Source of the DNA: Planctomycetota bacterium
Lineage (GTDB): Bacteria; Planctomycetota; PUPC01; JACPCR01
Assembly (NCBI GenBank): GCA_030740295.1
Contig: JASLXP010000172.1
Location: 1-52,270 of the forward strand
DNA: 52,270 bases
Direction: 5' to 3'
Positions 1-9,645 of the stretch are shown piece by piece; the stretch's first letter is position 1; every line of letters begins with the position of its first letter. Under the pieces are notes generated by a model. The model was not told where the DNA came from. It saw only the letters and a program-made list of their open reading frames with translations, and did no database searches. Both the position numbers and the translations under genes were made by a program.

Positions 1-800
1 ATGATGGCCTGTTTGTGATGTCGCCCTTTGGCCATCAAATTGACGTAGATGTTGGCGCACTCGGCGTCATAACGCCGGGCGACTTCGGCGGCCAGGTAGA
101 AGTGGGACTGCAAATACCGGTTGCCGTCTTTGCGAAGGGGCTGGCGTTTATGTTCGCCGTCCGGCACTCTTCCGTCCCCGGTGGAGTTCTCTGGAGGGAC
201 GCATCGGATGTAGGCGGAGAACGCCACGCCGGATGAAAACCGGGTGATGTCTCCTACGGCACTATCGACTACGGCTGAGATGTGTTTGCCGAATCCCGGC
301 AGCGACCGGGACGCGGCGTTAGGGTCTACCTCTGCGTGAAGTTTGGCGATTCGGTCTTCGATTTCTTTGAGCTGCTTTGCAATGAGTTCGAGTTGATTCA
401 GCAAACAGTCGACTCGCTGCTGCACACATTCGAAGGTGAATGACATGCCGTGTCCTTCATCAATGGGACGATAAAGTTCGACCGCGCTCCTTGCGCAGGC
501 AAACAAGTTCTAAACCAGTTCTGTGATGTCCTCGATGTCCTTCGACGAGTGCTCAGACAACATCTCAATGACCCGTTTAGAGCCTCGCCTGAGCAGTTTG
601 TGAGGGTTTGTGTATTTCTTCATGAACGTCAGACCCACCTGCGTGAACGGGTTCGGACCGAAGCAATCCAGCATCTTTGGGCTGACCAACTGAAACTCAG
701 CCCGGATGGAGTTTTTGAGGCCGGCAGCTTGTTTGGAAAGCTTGACGTGGAACTTGCACCAGTTGTGGAGGTCACCTGTCTTCTGCTCTCGAAGGCAGGC
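1..800 (-). pseudogene. IS110-family transposase remnant, 3' part, interrupted
   Basis: Reading the minus strand from about 800 down to the window edge gives the C-terminal portion of an IS110/IS1111 transposase. The first segment (about 794-513) has the helical region before the Transposase_20 domain. After an in-frame TAG at 510-512 the same frame continues to base 1. It holds the typical Transposase_20 core, including LPGFGKHISAVV followed by GDITRFSS and the basic block RKDGNRYLQSHF, which in this family lies near the C-terminus. The N-terminal DEDD catalytic domain is not recognisable upstream, so the copy is truncated as well as interrupted. The 3' end runs off the window. IS110 elements move by a DEDD recombinase guided by a bridge RNA and have no long terminal inverted repeats, so I could not place ends. 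It is most likely a dead element. Confidence 0.8.
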
Positions 801-1100
801 GCAAAACACAGAAGCCTTCAGCGACGAAACCGGACTCACCCTCCTCAAACTCGCCGCCGGCCTGGGCGTAGAACCGCACCGCCTTGAGACCCAAATCGGA
901 AATCTACTCCCTAACCAAAACAAATTAAGAAAGACAATGAAGAGTCAAAAAACACACTTGCGATCACTATAGGAACTATAAAAGCTAGACGAAACGTGAG
1001 GATGCGCGGTTGTAGCCACGGGCTGCCACCAGCCTGTGAGCTTATACATTTCTGCAGGCTTACAGATTCGCTCGAAAAAAGTAGCAGCCACTCGGAATCT

Positions 1101-1294
1101 GGCCTGAAAGGCCAAAACGTACCAGCCCAGGGCAACGCCCTGGGAATAGGTGCGAAATACAGTCTTAGCCCTGTAAGGGCGTCACAAACGAATGTGTCAC
1201 AACCCTTTGTTTCGCCCTTACAGGGCTCGTGCGAAAATGTCTCTCCATACCCAAGGCGTTGCCTTGGGCTGATGTGTGCATGCCCCTTTGGGGC
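1101..1294. repeat. Field of six short perfect palindromes
   Basis: The 690-base gap between the IS110 remnant and the next gene has no gene I can support. It holds a tight run of perfect hairpins: GGCCTGAAAGGCC (1101), CCCAGGGCAACGCCCTGGG (1126-1144), GCCCTGTAAGGGC (1168), GCCCTTACAGGGC (1214), CCCAAGGCGTTGCCTTGGG (1250-1268) and GCCCCTTTGGGGC (1282). The third and fourth are also reverse complements of each other over 15 bases (1167-1181 and 1213-1227), giving a nested larger inverted repeat. Similar palindromes are common between genes in PVC-like genomes. Their role is unknown. Confidence 0.85.
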
Positions 1295-1492
1295 GGAAAC
1301 GGTAGCAATAGACTTTTTACGAACGAATCTCACAGGTTGCGGACCCTCTCGCAAGGATTCCAATGGGTGTTTTGTAATGCCCGCTTCAGCGAAACACGAA
1401 GTCTAACCTAAAGGAAAGGACTTTCTGCAAACGCATCAGTCTGCTTGTGTCTACGATTGGGGCGAGGCCAGCGTAACGGCAGCATCCTGTCT

Positions 1493-2518
1493 TCAGTCTT
1501 CTTCGTCTACCGTTTCATCGCGCTGATAGATGGGGAGCTGGCGGTACGGGACGGTGAAGGCCAGGATTTTTGTCGCGGTTTCGTACGATGCGCCCCAGCT
1601 CCCGTGCCATGAGCCGTCCTCTTTCTGGCCGGCCATCCGTTTACCATACATCCAGGTGGCGTATTGCTCCCAGTATTTGCCGCCAAGCTGGAACGTGGCC
1701 TGGGCGGCGTAATACAAGCCGTAGCTGGACTGCTGGTTTTTGATCTTGAGGATGTAGTCCCCGGCCTTGAAGGTCACATCTTCGCCGTGATGGCCGGTGA
1801 GCTCGAGACACAGAAGGGCCGCGCCGGTCAGGTTAACAGGGTGACTGGCCCCGCTCTGATATCCGAAACGACCGTTCCTTGGGTCATGGACCTTGAAGAT
1901 GTATTTCACCGCGTCTTCGATGGCCTTATCCGGTACCTGTGCGCCGTTGAGCTTCGCTGAGCGCAGGGCCATCAGGGCCCACCCGCTGAGGGAAAGGTCG
2001 CTGTCTCTGGAATTCGGCTGGTAGCGCCAGCCGCCCTGGTGCCGCGACGACTTCGCGACGCTCTGCGCCGCCAGCAACACTCGAATGGCCTTTCCCAATA
2101 CCTGGTCGATCTTCTCCTGGCGCTCAGGATCGACCATTCCGGAGACCTCGGAGAGGAAGAGGGTGGCGATGCTGTGGGAGTACATGGGGCCGTGGGAATG
2201 TCTCCCCGCGACGAGCCCATTCTTTTTCTGCATCCCCAGCACGTAATCAATACAGCGGTTGATCGCGTCACCGTAAGGGCCGTAACCGGGTGTGTGCCCC
2301 TTGGCTAGAAAAGCCATCCCGGCCAGAGAGACCACGCCGGTGGTGTTGCCATACTTTCCCAGGAAATACCCCTCCTTTGTCTGGACGGATGCGAGATAAT
2401 CCAGACCCCGGTTCACTCGCCTGTCAACCTCGGCCCTGTAGGGGCTTAATACGTTCTCGACCCGCTGCGCGTGAAGGGGAAGGGCGAGGAGAAAAAGGAT
2501 GAGGGCTTGGCTGGGCAT
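1493..2518 (-). CDS. Secreted squalene-cyclase/prenyltransferase-repeat protein
   Basis: A 341-residue protein with an N-terminal signal peptide (hydrophobic run ending in LPLHAQ) followed by alpha/alpha-toroid repeats of the terpene-cyclase/prenyltransferase type. Repeats of the form GG-W-Y and LTGAALLCLEL recur through the chain, with a C-terminal DGSWHGSWG block. The catalytic DXDD motif of true squalene-hopene cyclases is absent, so enzymatic cyclisation is unlikely. In planctomycete-like genomes such proteins often sit next to MoxR/VWA operons and are thought to be envelope or binding proteins. An upstream ATG at 2608 keeps the frame open, but the ATG at 2518 puts the signal peptide at the N-terminus, so I chose it. 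No good ribosome-binding site is visible. It lies 136 bases after the DUF4175 gene on the same strand and probably ends cluster 1. Confidence 0.75.
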   Translation of the reverse strand: MPSQALILFLLALPLHAQRVENVLSPYRAEVDRRVNRGLDYLASVQTKEGYFLGKYGNTTGVVSLAGMAFLAKGHTPGYGPYGDAINRCIDYVLGMQKKNGLVAGRHSHGPMYSHSIATLFLSEVSGMVDPERQEKIDQVLGKAIRVLLAAQSVAKSSRHQGGWRYQPNSRDSDLSLSGWALMALRSAKLNGAQVPDKAIEDAVKYIFKVHDPRNGRFGYQSGASHPVNLTGAALLCLELTGHHGEDVTFKAGDYILKIKNQQSSYGLYYAAQATFQLGGKYWEQYATWMYGKRMAGQKEDGSWHGSWGASYETATKILAFTVPYRQLPIYQRDETVDEED

Positions 2519-2654
2519 GGTGCTGGGGAAGAGGGTTTCAGGTTTCAGTGTTCGGATAAGACGGAAGACTGGATTCTGCCCCATACGGAATCGTCGGGAA
2601 AACACCATTTGATAATAATCGCGATTCGTTTTCGGTGATGGACACTTTCAGATT

Positions 2655-5600
2655 CTATTTTTCTTTCGATGTCCCCAGCCGGGACAGCTCCCGAAAATAG
2701 CGGTTCACCAAGTCTCTGTATTCGACTGGCGCGGATTCGGTGGCGCCTCTTGAAACGTCGCCTTTGAGCCGGCCCTTCAGCTTGGCCCATTCGTCGGTGG
2801 ACAGTCCGAGCTTCTTCAGCTCCAGCGGCATCTCTTCCGCGCTGACAGCGGCCCTTCCGCCTCCTGGCGGTTGGCCAGGGCTGGAGCCACCGGGCTGACC
2901 GGAGCTCTGCGAGGATTGGCTCGATCCCTGTGACGGGGAAGAGCCTTGAGATGAGCCTGCCGCCTGGGAAGATGTTGAGCCGGGAGGCGAGCTGGCGCCC
3001 GACGGGGCTGACGAACCCGAGCTCGGCGATGATGATGGCATACTGCTCGTCATGGCCTGCAGGCCAGCGGAGGCCGACTGTGCCAGCGAGCTGAGCATCT
3101 GAGAGGAGCTGGAAGCGGCCTGGGAAGCCGCCTGCGCGCTTCCGGACGAAGAGGCCTGTGATGAAGCGTCGAACGTGTCAGCTAGTGTGGATGGATCGAC
3201 AATTCCGCTCGCGGGCGATTGCCCATCGAGGGCTGCCAACTGGTTGCCGAGGTCGTCATTCAGGGCAGCGAGGGCCTCACTTGCGGTTCTCAACGCATCG
3301 GACGCCTGGCCCTGAGCCTGCTGGGCCGCGGCCGCCTGCTGTCCGGATGATGGAGCCTGGGAAGCCCCGCCCTGAGACGGAGCCTGCGATGGGCTTCCGC
3401 CCTGTGCCTGGGATGACTGCCCCTGGGATTGCGACCCCTGGCCCTGTGACGACTGAGCCTGAGAAGACGAACCTTGTGACGAGGATGATTGCGAAGACGA
3501 CGCCTGCTCGCCCTGACCAGATTGCCCTTGCTGCGATTGCTCACCTTGGCCGGATTGCCCTTGCTGTGATTGCGCTTGCTCGCCTTGGCCAGACTGCCCC
3601 TGCTGAGATGCTTGTGCTTGCTGCCCCTGGCCAGATTGCCCTTGCTGTGATTGCGCCTGTTCGCCCTGGCCGGATTGCCCTTGCTGGGAGGCTTCCGCTT
3701 GCTGACCCTCACCGGCCTGAGCTTGCTGACCCGCCTGCTGCGATTCTTGACCCTGAGCCTGCTGCTGAGTCTGTTGATCCTGTTGTCCGGCCTGCTGCTG
3801 AGCTTGCTGACCTGCCTGCTGCGCGTCTTGACCTTGAGCCTGCTGCGGATCCTGGCCCTGCTGTTGAGCCTGCTGGTCTTGCCCTTGAGCCTGCTGCTGA
3901 GCCTGTTGACCCGCCTGCTGCTCCTGGCCCTGAGCCTGTTGACCCGCTTGCTGCTCCTGGCCCTGAGCTTGTTGACCCGCCTGCTGCGGGTCTTGGCCCT
4001 GCTGCTGTTGGGCCTGTTGGCCCGCCTGCTGCTCTTGACCCTGAGCCTGCTGCTGAGCCTGTTGGTCCGCCTGCTGCTCTTGGCCCTGAGCCTGCTGACC
4101 CGCTTGCTGCGGTTCCTGACCCTGAGCTTGTTGACCCGCCTGCTGCTGGTCTTGGCCCTGGGCCTGCTGTTGAGCCTGCTGACCCGCCTGCTGCTCTTGA
4201 CCCTGAGCCTGCTGCTGAGCTTGTTGGCCCGTCTGCTGCTCTTGACCCTGAGTCTGCTGCTGAGCCTGTTGCGGGTCCTGACCCTGATCCTGCTGTTGAG
4301 CCTGTTGACCCGCCTGTTGCGGGTCCTGATCCTGAGCCTGCTGTTGCGCAGGATCCGAGCTCGACTGCCCGGGCTGCTGTGACTGCTGGGGCTCCTGCTC
4401 CGCGGGCTGCTGCTGGCGTTCCCCTTGATTGGCTGCGTTCTGGCCCTGATCCTGTTCCGAGTCCAATCGGGCCAGTTGCCGGTCTGCCTCTGCGGCACCT
4501 CTGGCGGCCTTCTCAAATTCTTCCAGCGCCTTCTGGGCATCCTCCTGAGTCTGCTGCGCCAAGCCAAGTGCTTCAGCCTTTTCCTGGAGGCCCTGCACTG
4601 ATTCTGCAAGCTCTTCGGTCTCCTCGGCGAGCCGTTTCTGCAGCTCCGCAAGAACGGATTCCAGATCATCTCGCTCGATGGCCTCCAACTGTCTTTCTAC
4701 TTGCTCCTGCTTCCCGGCCAGCCCGGCCATATCCTCCTTCATGTCAGTCGGGTTCCTGGATGCCTGTTCCCCGGCCTCGCCCTGCGGCGGATTCTGGGGA
4801 GACTGCTGCTGCGCGCCCGGCTGGCTCTCCGCCTGCTGCTGCCCGGCAAACTGCTCCATCTCCTGCCGGGCTTCTTTTGCCCCCTTGACGGCTGCGCCCA
4901 ACTGCTGCTCCTGGAGCTTGCCGACGACGTCCTTGAGTCTGTCTTTGATATCTTCGATTTTTTTGCGCTTCTCCTGGTCGCTTTCTCCCTTTTCCAGCTC
5001 GCCGCTTTCCATCGCAATTTCGGACTCTTTTTTCGCGACCGCTTCCGTGAGTTTTTCCCGCACTTCCTCCCGTTTGCCCGGTTGCTGGAGGTCTCTCAAC
5101 ATCTCTTGAAGGCGTTTCTGTTCCTCGGCCAACTTGTTGGCTGCTGCGGAAAGTTTCTCTGCCATCTCCTGGTCCTTCCTCATCTGCCTCTCGAGGGCCT
5201 CCGGATCCTCTTTGACCATCTCTGCCAGGTCCTTGGCGATTTTCTCCTGTTCCTTCTTCCATTCTTCCAGCGCCTTTTCGTCGTCCTGCCGGGCTATTTC
5301 TTGGGCCTCTTCTTTGAGCTCCTCCTGGCGCTCTGAAAGGTCTTTCAGCGCGGCGACTGTCTTGCGACCTTCTTCTGCCCGCTTCGCCAGCATTTCACTC
5401 TCGTGGTCGAGCTGAATGGTGATCACCTGGCTGAGGCCGGTCTGTGGCCCGCCCAGCTCTTTCGGCAGATTGTCTAAGACTTTCAGGAGCACTTTGACCT
5501 GACGGGCCCGGCTGAGGGGAAGCTCGCCAAGATTCAGTCTCGCCTGCCCCTGCCAGATACCTTCCTCCTCAGCCCGGACGGGAAGCGGCTGCCCTTCGGC

Positions 5601-6962
5601 CTGCATCTCACCGCGATCGATCCCTACCATCATGACAAGACGGGCGATGCCAAAGTCGTCCCGGGCGACGCCGTGTATATCCAGCGCTTCAGAGGGTCTG
5701 AGTTTCAGGGTTCTTGACTGTGGCTCGACAATCTGCACGGAAGGCAATCGATCGGCGATGGCTTTCAGGCCATACTCTTTTTCTTCATTCTGGATGCCAT
5801 GTTCTTCCTTGAGTCTGATCGACCAGGTACCTGCCGTGCCGGGCCTCAATTTGAGATTCCAGGAGGCGACGGGCTTGTCTTCTTTCTCTGCGAATCTGGG
5901 CTCGGCCGTTTTTTGGCCGTTGAGCAGCAGAAAGGCATCTGCCGCTCGGTTCAAGGTGGCGGCAATAGTGACCCCCGTGCCCGCGATGGCCGAGATACCA
6001 GCGTTCGAAAGGGCGACTGTTCTGTCAGGCAGGCCGGTGTATTTCGGGTAATCATAGCTGACAGCGATGCTCTCGATTTCCGGCTTTTCGATGACGTTGA
6101 CGGTGTAGTAACCGCTGAGGGCGCTGCCGCACTTGACCCGGTAACGGAAGCTCTCTGTAACAGACGGGAAGCGGATGCTGAATCGAGATTTCTCATCGTC
6201 GCTGGCCGCCGTTCGGCTCATCCGTTCGCGGGTCTCGATTCCGTCTGGATTCTTCTTGAAGAATTCGGCGCGTCCGATGCGCGGGTCGGGGACGGCCAAT
6301 TCAATCTCGACGGATTCCCCGGCGGCGGTATTGATGTCGCCTGGCGTCACATCCAGGGAAAGGCCCTGGATGTTGCCGACTTCCACCACAGGTATGAGCA
6401 CCCGGACGAAGAGGCGGGTCGTATGGCTGGGCCAGATGGCAAACAGCAGCAGCAGAACGAGTGCGCCGGCCGCAGCCGTTATCATGTAGGGCCGGGCTGA
6501 CCTCAAAGTAAACTCCCGGTCCGGATTCACCTTCCCGGCATCAACAACCGCTTCTTTGACGAGCGCATCGATGAGTTGCTCGGACCCGCGCAACGGTCCG
6601 CCGTCGCCGCTGAGTTGGACCGCTGAGCTGATACGCTCTTCCAACTCAGGGTGCCGAGTCTCGATGAGTCTGGCGATGCGAGTGATGGAGTACCGGCGCG
6701 TCAAGGGCCGGTAAAGAAAATGGTAAGCCGCGCACGAAGAAAGCAGCGCCCAGGACAGGAAAATGAGCCAGCGTAGACCGCCGGAGAAAATGGTGACAAC
6801 CGCATCCAGCCCCATCGCAACGAGGATGGTTATCAGCATGACCGCTGCCACGGCCAGCCCACCCCGTATCCAGACCACCCTACGGACCCGGATGACGAGG
6901 TCGTGCAGCTTACCGACGATGGGATCGGGAATTCCTTCGGGGATGTGATCGAAAGAGCGCAT
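2655..6962 (-). CDS. Large DUF4175-like membrane protein with Gln-rich region
   Basis: A 1435-residue protein. The N-terminus carries two membrane segments (about residues 29-59 and 63-84), a cytosolic helical stretch with RLIETRHPELEERI, and a third membrane segment (about 156-178), as in DUF4175 proteins. Extracytoplasmic beta-rich (Ig-like) modules follow to about residue 510. A long charged coiled coil (about 515-820) comes next, then a Gln/Ala/Gly low-complexity tract and a Ser/Gly/Pro-rich tract, to about 1370. The last 50 residues, ending YRDLVNRYFRELSRL, are conserved in its paralogue at 42223-45516. Such proteins occur beside MoxR, DUF58 and BatA-like genes; the function is unknown, probably envelope-associated. 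The start is followed by the membrane segment without a clear ribosome-binding site. The paralogue lacks the Gln-rich expansion. Confidence 0.8.
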   Translation of the reverse strand: MRSFDHIPEGIPDPIVGKLHDLVIRVRRVVWIRGGLAVAAVMLITILVAMGLDAVVTIFSGGLRWLIFLSWALLSSCAAYHFLYRPLTRRYSITRIARLIETRHPELEERISSAVQLSGDGGPLRGSEQLIDALVKEAVVDAGKVNPDREFTLRSARPYMITAAAGALVLLLLFAIWPSHTTRLFVRVLIPVVEVGNIQGLSLDVTPGDINTAAGESVEIELAVPDPRIGRAEFFKKNPDGIETRERMSRTAASDDEKSRFSIRFPSVTESFRYRVKCGSALSGYYTVNVIEKPEIESIAVSYDYPKYTGLPDRTVALSNAGISAIAGTGVTIAATLNRAADAFLLLNGQKTAEPRFAEKEDKPVASWNLKLRPGTAGTWSIRLKEEHGIQNEEKEYGLKAIADRLPSVQIVEPQSRTLKLRPSEALDIHGVARDDFGIARLVMMVGIDRGEMQAEGQPLPVRAEEEGIWQGQARLNLGELPLSRARQVKVLLKVLDNLPKELGGPQTGLSQVITIQLDHESEMLAKRAEEGRKTVAALKDLSERQEELKEEAQEIARQDDEKALEEWKKEQEKIAKDLAEMVKEDPEALERQMRKDQEMAEKLSAAANKLAEEQKRLQEMLRDLQQPGKREEVREKLTEAVAKKESEIAMESGELEKGESDQEKRKKIEDIKDRLKDVVGKLQEQQLGAAVKGAKEARQEMEQFAGQQQAESQPGAQQQSPQNPPQGEAGEQASRNPTDMKEDMAGLAGKQEQVERQLEAIERDDLESVLAELQKRLAEETEELAESVQGLQEKAEALGLAQQTQEDAQKALEEFEKAARGAAEADRQLARLDSEQDQGQNAANQGERQQQPAEQEPQQSQQPGQSSSDPAQQQAQDQDPQQAGQQAQQQDQGQDPQQAQQQTQGQEQQTGQQAQQQAQGQEQQAGQQAQQQAQGQDQQQAGQQAQGQEPQQAGQQAQGQEQQADQQAQQQAQGQEQQAGQQAQQQQGQDPQQAGQQAQGQEQQAGQQAQGQEQQAGQQAQQQAQGQDQQAQQQGQDPQQAQGQDAQQAGQQAQQQAGQQDQQTQQQAQGQESQQAGQQAQAGEGQQAEASQQGQSGQGEQAQSQQGQSGQGQQAQASQQGQSGQGEQAQSQQGQSGQGEQSQQGQSGQGEQASSSQSSSSQGSSSQAQSSQGQGSQSQGQSSQAQGGSPSQAPSQGGASQAPSSGQQAAAAQQAQGQASDALRTASEALAALNDDLGNQLAALDGQSPASGIVDPSTLADTFDASSQASSSGSAQAASQAASSSSQMLSSLAQSASAGLQAMTSSMPSSSPSSGSSAPSGASSPPGSTSSQAAGSSQGSSPSQGSSQSSQSSGQPGGSSPGQPPGGGRAAVSAEEMPLELKKLGLSTDEWAKLKGRLKGDVSRGATESAPVEYRDLVNRYFRELSRLGTSKEK
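3300..4440 (-). repeat. Coding low-complexity tract (Gln/Ala/Gly repeats)
   Basis: Within the DUF4175-like gene, about 1.1 kb encodes tandem degenerate units built from QQAGQQAQ, QAQGQEQQ and QGQSGQGE. The DNA repeats on the same pattern (CAG-rich on the minus strand), so it probably expanded by slippage or recombination. It creates long spurious open frames on the other strand. Copy number is likely to vary between strains and the tract is a risk for misassembly. Confidence 0.9.
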
Positions 6963-7011
6963 AGGAGGTTAGGGATTTACTTCGGAAATTCTGCGTGGTG
7001 CCCATGTACAC

Positions 7012-7088
7012 CTCTTAATCTCTATCTCAATCGCTCTTAATCTTCTGGCTGCATGGAGATTAAGAACGATTGAGATAAAGATTAAGAG
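7012..7088. repeat. Long near-perfect inverted repeat, 32-base arms
   Basis: The arms 7012-7043 and 7057-7088 are reverse complements except for two positions, around a 13-base centre. In a minus-strand transcript both mismatches become G-U pairs, so the RNA stem would be unbroken. It lies 49 bases upstream of the DUF4175-like gene (minus strand) and 300 bases upstream of the plus-strand gene at 7390. It has no U-run typical of a terminator. The rest of this 427-base gap shows no gene. Confidence 0.85.
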
Positions 7089-7389
7089 CCTAAGACATCA
7101 TCTTCGGTTGTGGCCGAAGGCTGCCGTAGGAAGTCGGGCGCGGGAAAACGAATCTTACAGTGTAAGTCTCTGTCTATCTACGAAAGGGGTCTCAGAAACT
7201 CAGTCAGCTTTTCCTTGGCCCAAGAGAGGGGAAGCTGCTTCGAATGCGCGCCTGAATGATGAAAAACAATGAGAGGCGCTTTCTCTGTCTTGCTAGGATT
7301 GGTCACCTGATGGTTGGTCACGGAGTGGCCTGCGTAATCAGCCGGCCCATTATTCAGTGGAATTCACGATCACTATTCGAGAAAAGCCC

Positions 7390-9495
7390 ATGATATTTAT
7401 CAAGCGAGTCGTACTTACCATTGCTCTCGCCTCGATGGCATACGTACCCCGTACGGTAAACGCGCAGGCGCCCCGGAAAGTCGACTGGTTCAGAATCGTC
7501 TCTGAAAAGGAAGCTATCCTTTTCAAACCGGGGGAGACGGCAGGCGTGAAGGTCTCGATCAAGAAGGGCAGCGGCGAATCGCTGACGTGGCAGGTCGTGA
7601 GCCGATCTGAGGAAACAGTTGCTGCGTCCAAGCAGCCTATTCGGCTTTCCGCGGATCGGGACACGGCTTTCGAAATCGCTGCGGGAAAACTGCCGGAGGG
7701 ATTTTACGTGGCTCGCCTGAGGGTCATGAACGGCGGTGAGATGAGTCGTATCGGCATCGTGCCCATCGGGGTCTTCGGCCCGCTGCCAAAACCGGATGCG
7801 GTCGAGAGCCTTCGCGAACCCTTCTTCCCCTTCGGGGTCTACGACAAGTACATCCTCAACCGTGATCCGGTCATTCAACTGACGTACCTCCACGCGGTCT
7901 GCCGGCGGCTGCGGGATGCCGGCCTGAACACCATCACCAGCGGCAATACGCTTCTACCGCCGACCGTAAAGCAGCTCGACGTGGCGCATCAGTACGGCAT
8001 CCGCGTCATGGTGCGGCTGGATTGGACCCGCGATGAGCGAGTGCTGCGCCACCCGGCCGTGCTGGCGCTCATGTACGGTGACGAGCCGTCGGCCAGTAAG
8101 CTGGAGCAGTACAAGAAAACTTACGCCAGCATCCAGGCCAGCTATCCGGAGAAGCCGCTGCTGACCTGCGTGATCGGCGACGGTATCGGCATGGGCGGCA
8201 AGGCTGACCCGCTGCGCGTCTGGCCGGAGCTTCAGCCCCGTGTCCGGCTGGTGCGCTTCTATCCCATTCGCAAAACGAACTACGGCACCCTGCGCCATCG
8301 GGTTATCGCCGGCTACCTGCCCGTCAGCGCCACCTTTCGGCTGATCGACACGCACGCACGCGGGCCGTGGTGGTTTGTCCCGCCAGCCTTCGGCCAGAAT
8401 GCCACCGACCTTCGCCCGGAGCCCTACTGGCGAAACCCGACCGGCGGTGAGATGAAGGCCCTGGTTCACCTGGCGCTCGCCTATGGGGCAAAAGGAATCA
8501 TCGCCTGGCCGTTTCAAACGCACATGGGCGGCGAGGCGAATCTCTCTCCGGCCCTGGTCACCCAGGACACACTTGCTGCGCAGGACGATAAATTTGCCGC
8601 TTACTCCGAGCTGGCCCGCTGGGTCACAAAAGCCAAACGGCATCTCCTCGACATGAAGTTCGGCGGCATCGAGGCCACCGCCGACCGGGTGGAAATCGAA
8701 GTCGTCCCAAGAGTCACATCCGACGACCGTAAGCTGCTCTACCTGGTCAACCGTGACGGCAACCATGCGATTGAAACAACGGTCGAGTTCCTCGGCGCGC
8801 AAGTGGATTCAGTCACGGATCTGGTCAGCAGCGAAACGATTGTGGCGAAGGTCATCGACGGCCGGCTGAAGGTCCGCACGAGCCTGGGGCCGGGCCAAGG
8901 CCGACTCTGGGAAATCAAGGTCCTGAACGGCCCCGTGCCGGAGAAGCGCATCGACCCTGACGCGCTCCAGACCTTCAAGGACAAGATGCTCCGGCCTTAC
9001 GGAAGGGAGCGGACGATCTACAAGCTCCTGCAGCCCCTGCCGCTCTGGTGGCGTTTTAGGATTGATGAGTCAAAGACTGGCGAACGGCTGGGCTGGGGCA
9101 AAGCGGAATTCGTGGATTCCGCCTGGCCCTATCTGCGGGTCGGCCGGTTCTGGGATCGGCAGGGAATCCGGCTGAGCGGCGTCGGATGGTACCGCTGTAC
9201 CTTTACACCCAGTTGGTCGGCAAGAAAATCCCGGCGGGCGGTTCTGTTCTTCGAAGCGGTCGACGAATCGGCCTGGGTCTATCTCAACGGCGCGCTGATT
9301 GGAACGCACTCGCCCGACAGCATCGAAGGCTGGAATCAGAGCTTTGCCGTGAAGGTGGCGGGCAAGCTCAAAAGGGGCGGGAACGTGCTTGCGGTGCGGG
9401 TGCTCAATCGCAAGGCGGCAGGCGGAATCTACGGAAAGGTCGCCCTGGCCACACCAACGGATCAGAAGAAGCCGGAGTTTCTACCGCTCTGGTAA
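7390..9495 (+). CDS. Secreted glycoside-hydrolase-like protein, TIM barrel plus galactose-binding domain
   Basis: A 701-residue protein beginning with a signal peptide (hydrophobic core ending VNAQA). Residues about 30-120 form a beta-rich domain. Residues about 125-430 look like a TIM-barrel, with FPFGVYDKYI at its start, GDEPSASKLEQY in the middle and GAKGIIAWPF near its end. Residues about 560-690 form a GH2-type galactose-binding fold (WYRCTFTP, AVDESAWVYLNGALIG, LAVRVLNR). This is the layout of beta-glycosidase-like proteins in PVC genomes; I cannot name a substrate and have not identified both catalytic acids with certainty. The upstream in-frame ATG at 7357 is less likely because the signal peptide starts at 7390, preceded by GAGAAAAG. 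It is on the strand opposite to its neighbours, converges with the VWA gene at 9646, and splits cluster 1 in two. Confidence 0.7.
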   Translation: MIFIKRVVLTIALASMAYVPRTVNAQAPRKVDWFRIVSEKEAILFKPGETAGVKVSIKKGSGESLTWQVVSRSEETVAASKQPIRLSADRDTAFEIAAGKLPEGFYVARLRVMNGGEMSRIGIVPIGVFGPLPKPDAVESLREPFFPFGVYDKYILNRDPVIQLTYLHAVCRRLRDAGLNTITSGNTLLPPTVKQLDVAHQYGIRVMVRLDWTRDERVLRHPAVLALMYGDEPSASKLEQYKKTYASIQASYPEKPLLTCVIGDGIGMGGKADPLRVWPELQPRVRLVRFYPIRKTNYGTLRHRVIAGYLPVSATFRLIDTHARGPWWFVPPAFGQNATDLRPEPYWRNPTGGEMKALVHLALAYGAKGIIAWPFQTHMGGEANLSPALVTQDTLAAQDDKFAAYSELARWVTKAKRHLLDMKFGGIEATADRVEIEVVPRVTSDDRKLLYLVNRDGNHAIETTVEFLGAQVDSVTDLVSSETIVAKVIDGRLKVRTSLGPGQGRLWEIKVLNGPVPEKRIDPDALQTFKDKMLRPYGRERTIYKLLQPLPLWWRFRIDESKTGERLGWGKAEFVDSAWPYLRVGRFWDRQGIRLSGVGWYRCTFTPSWSARKSRRAVLFFEAVDESAWVYLNGALIGTHSPDSIEGWNQSFAVKVAGKLKRGGNVLAVRVLNRKAAGGIYGKVALATPTDQKKPEFLPLW

Positions 9496-9645
9496 GGAGC
9501 GAACTTTACCGGCCAGGAAAAGGACCGCGGGTGAAGAGGACCCCGGGTGTTTGGGTTCTGATATATGCGGTACTCTTATCCGCGGTCCGCGTCATCCGCG
9601 GTGCTTTGTGGGGTTGCGACCGAAAGGCCGCCTTAAGAAACCAGC

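Noticed and set aside
3158..4888. Long open frames on the plus strand opposite the Gln-rich gene (up to 576 codons, Leu- or Pro-rich)
   Set aside because: They are the complement of the CAG-rich repeats, which rarely contain stops; composition is pure low-complexity and no start signal or homology is visible.
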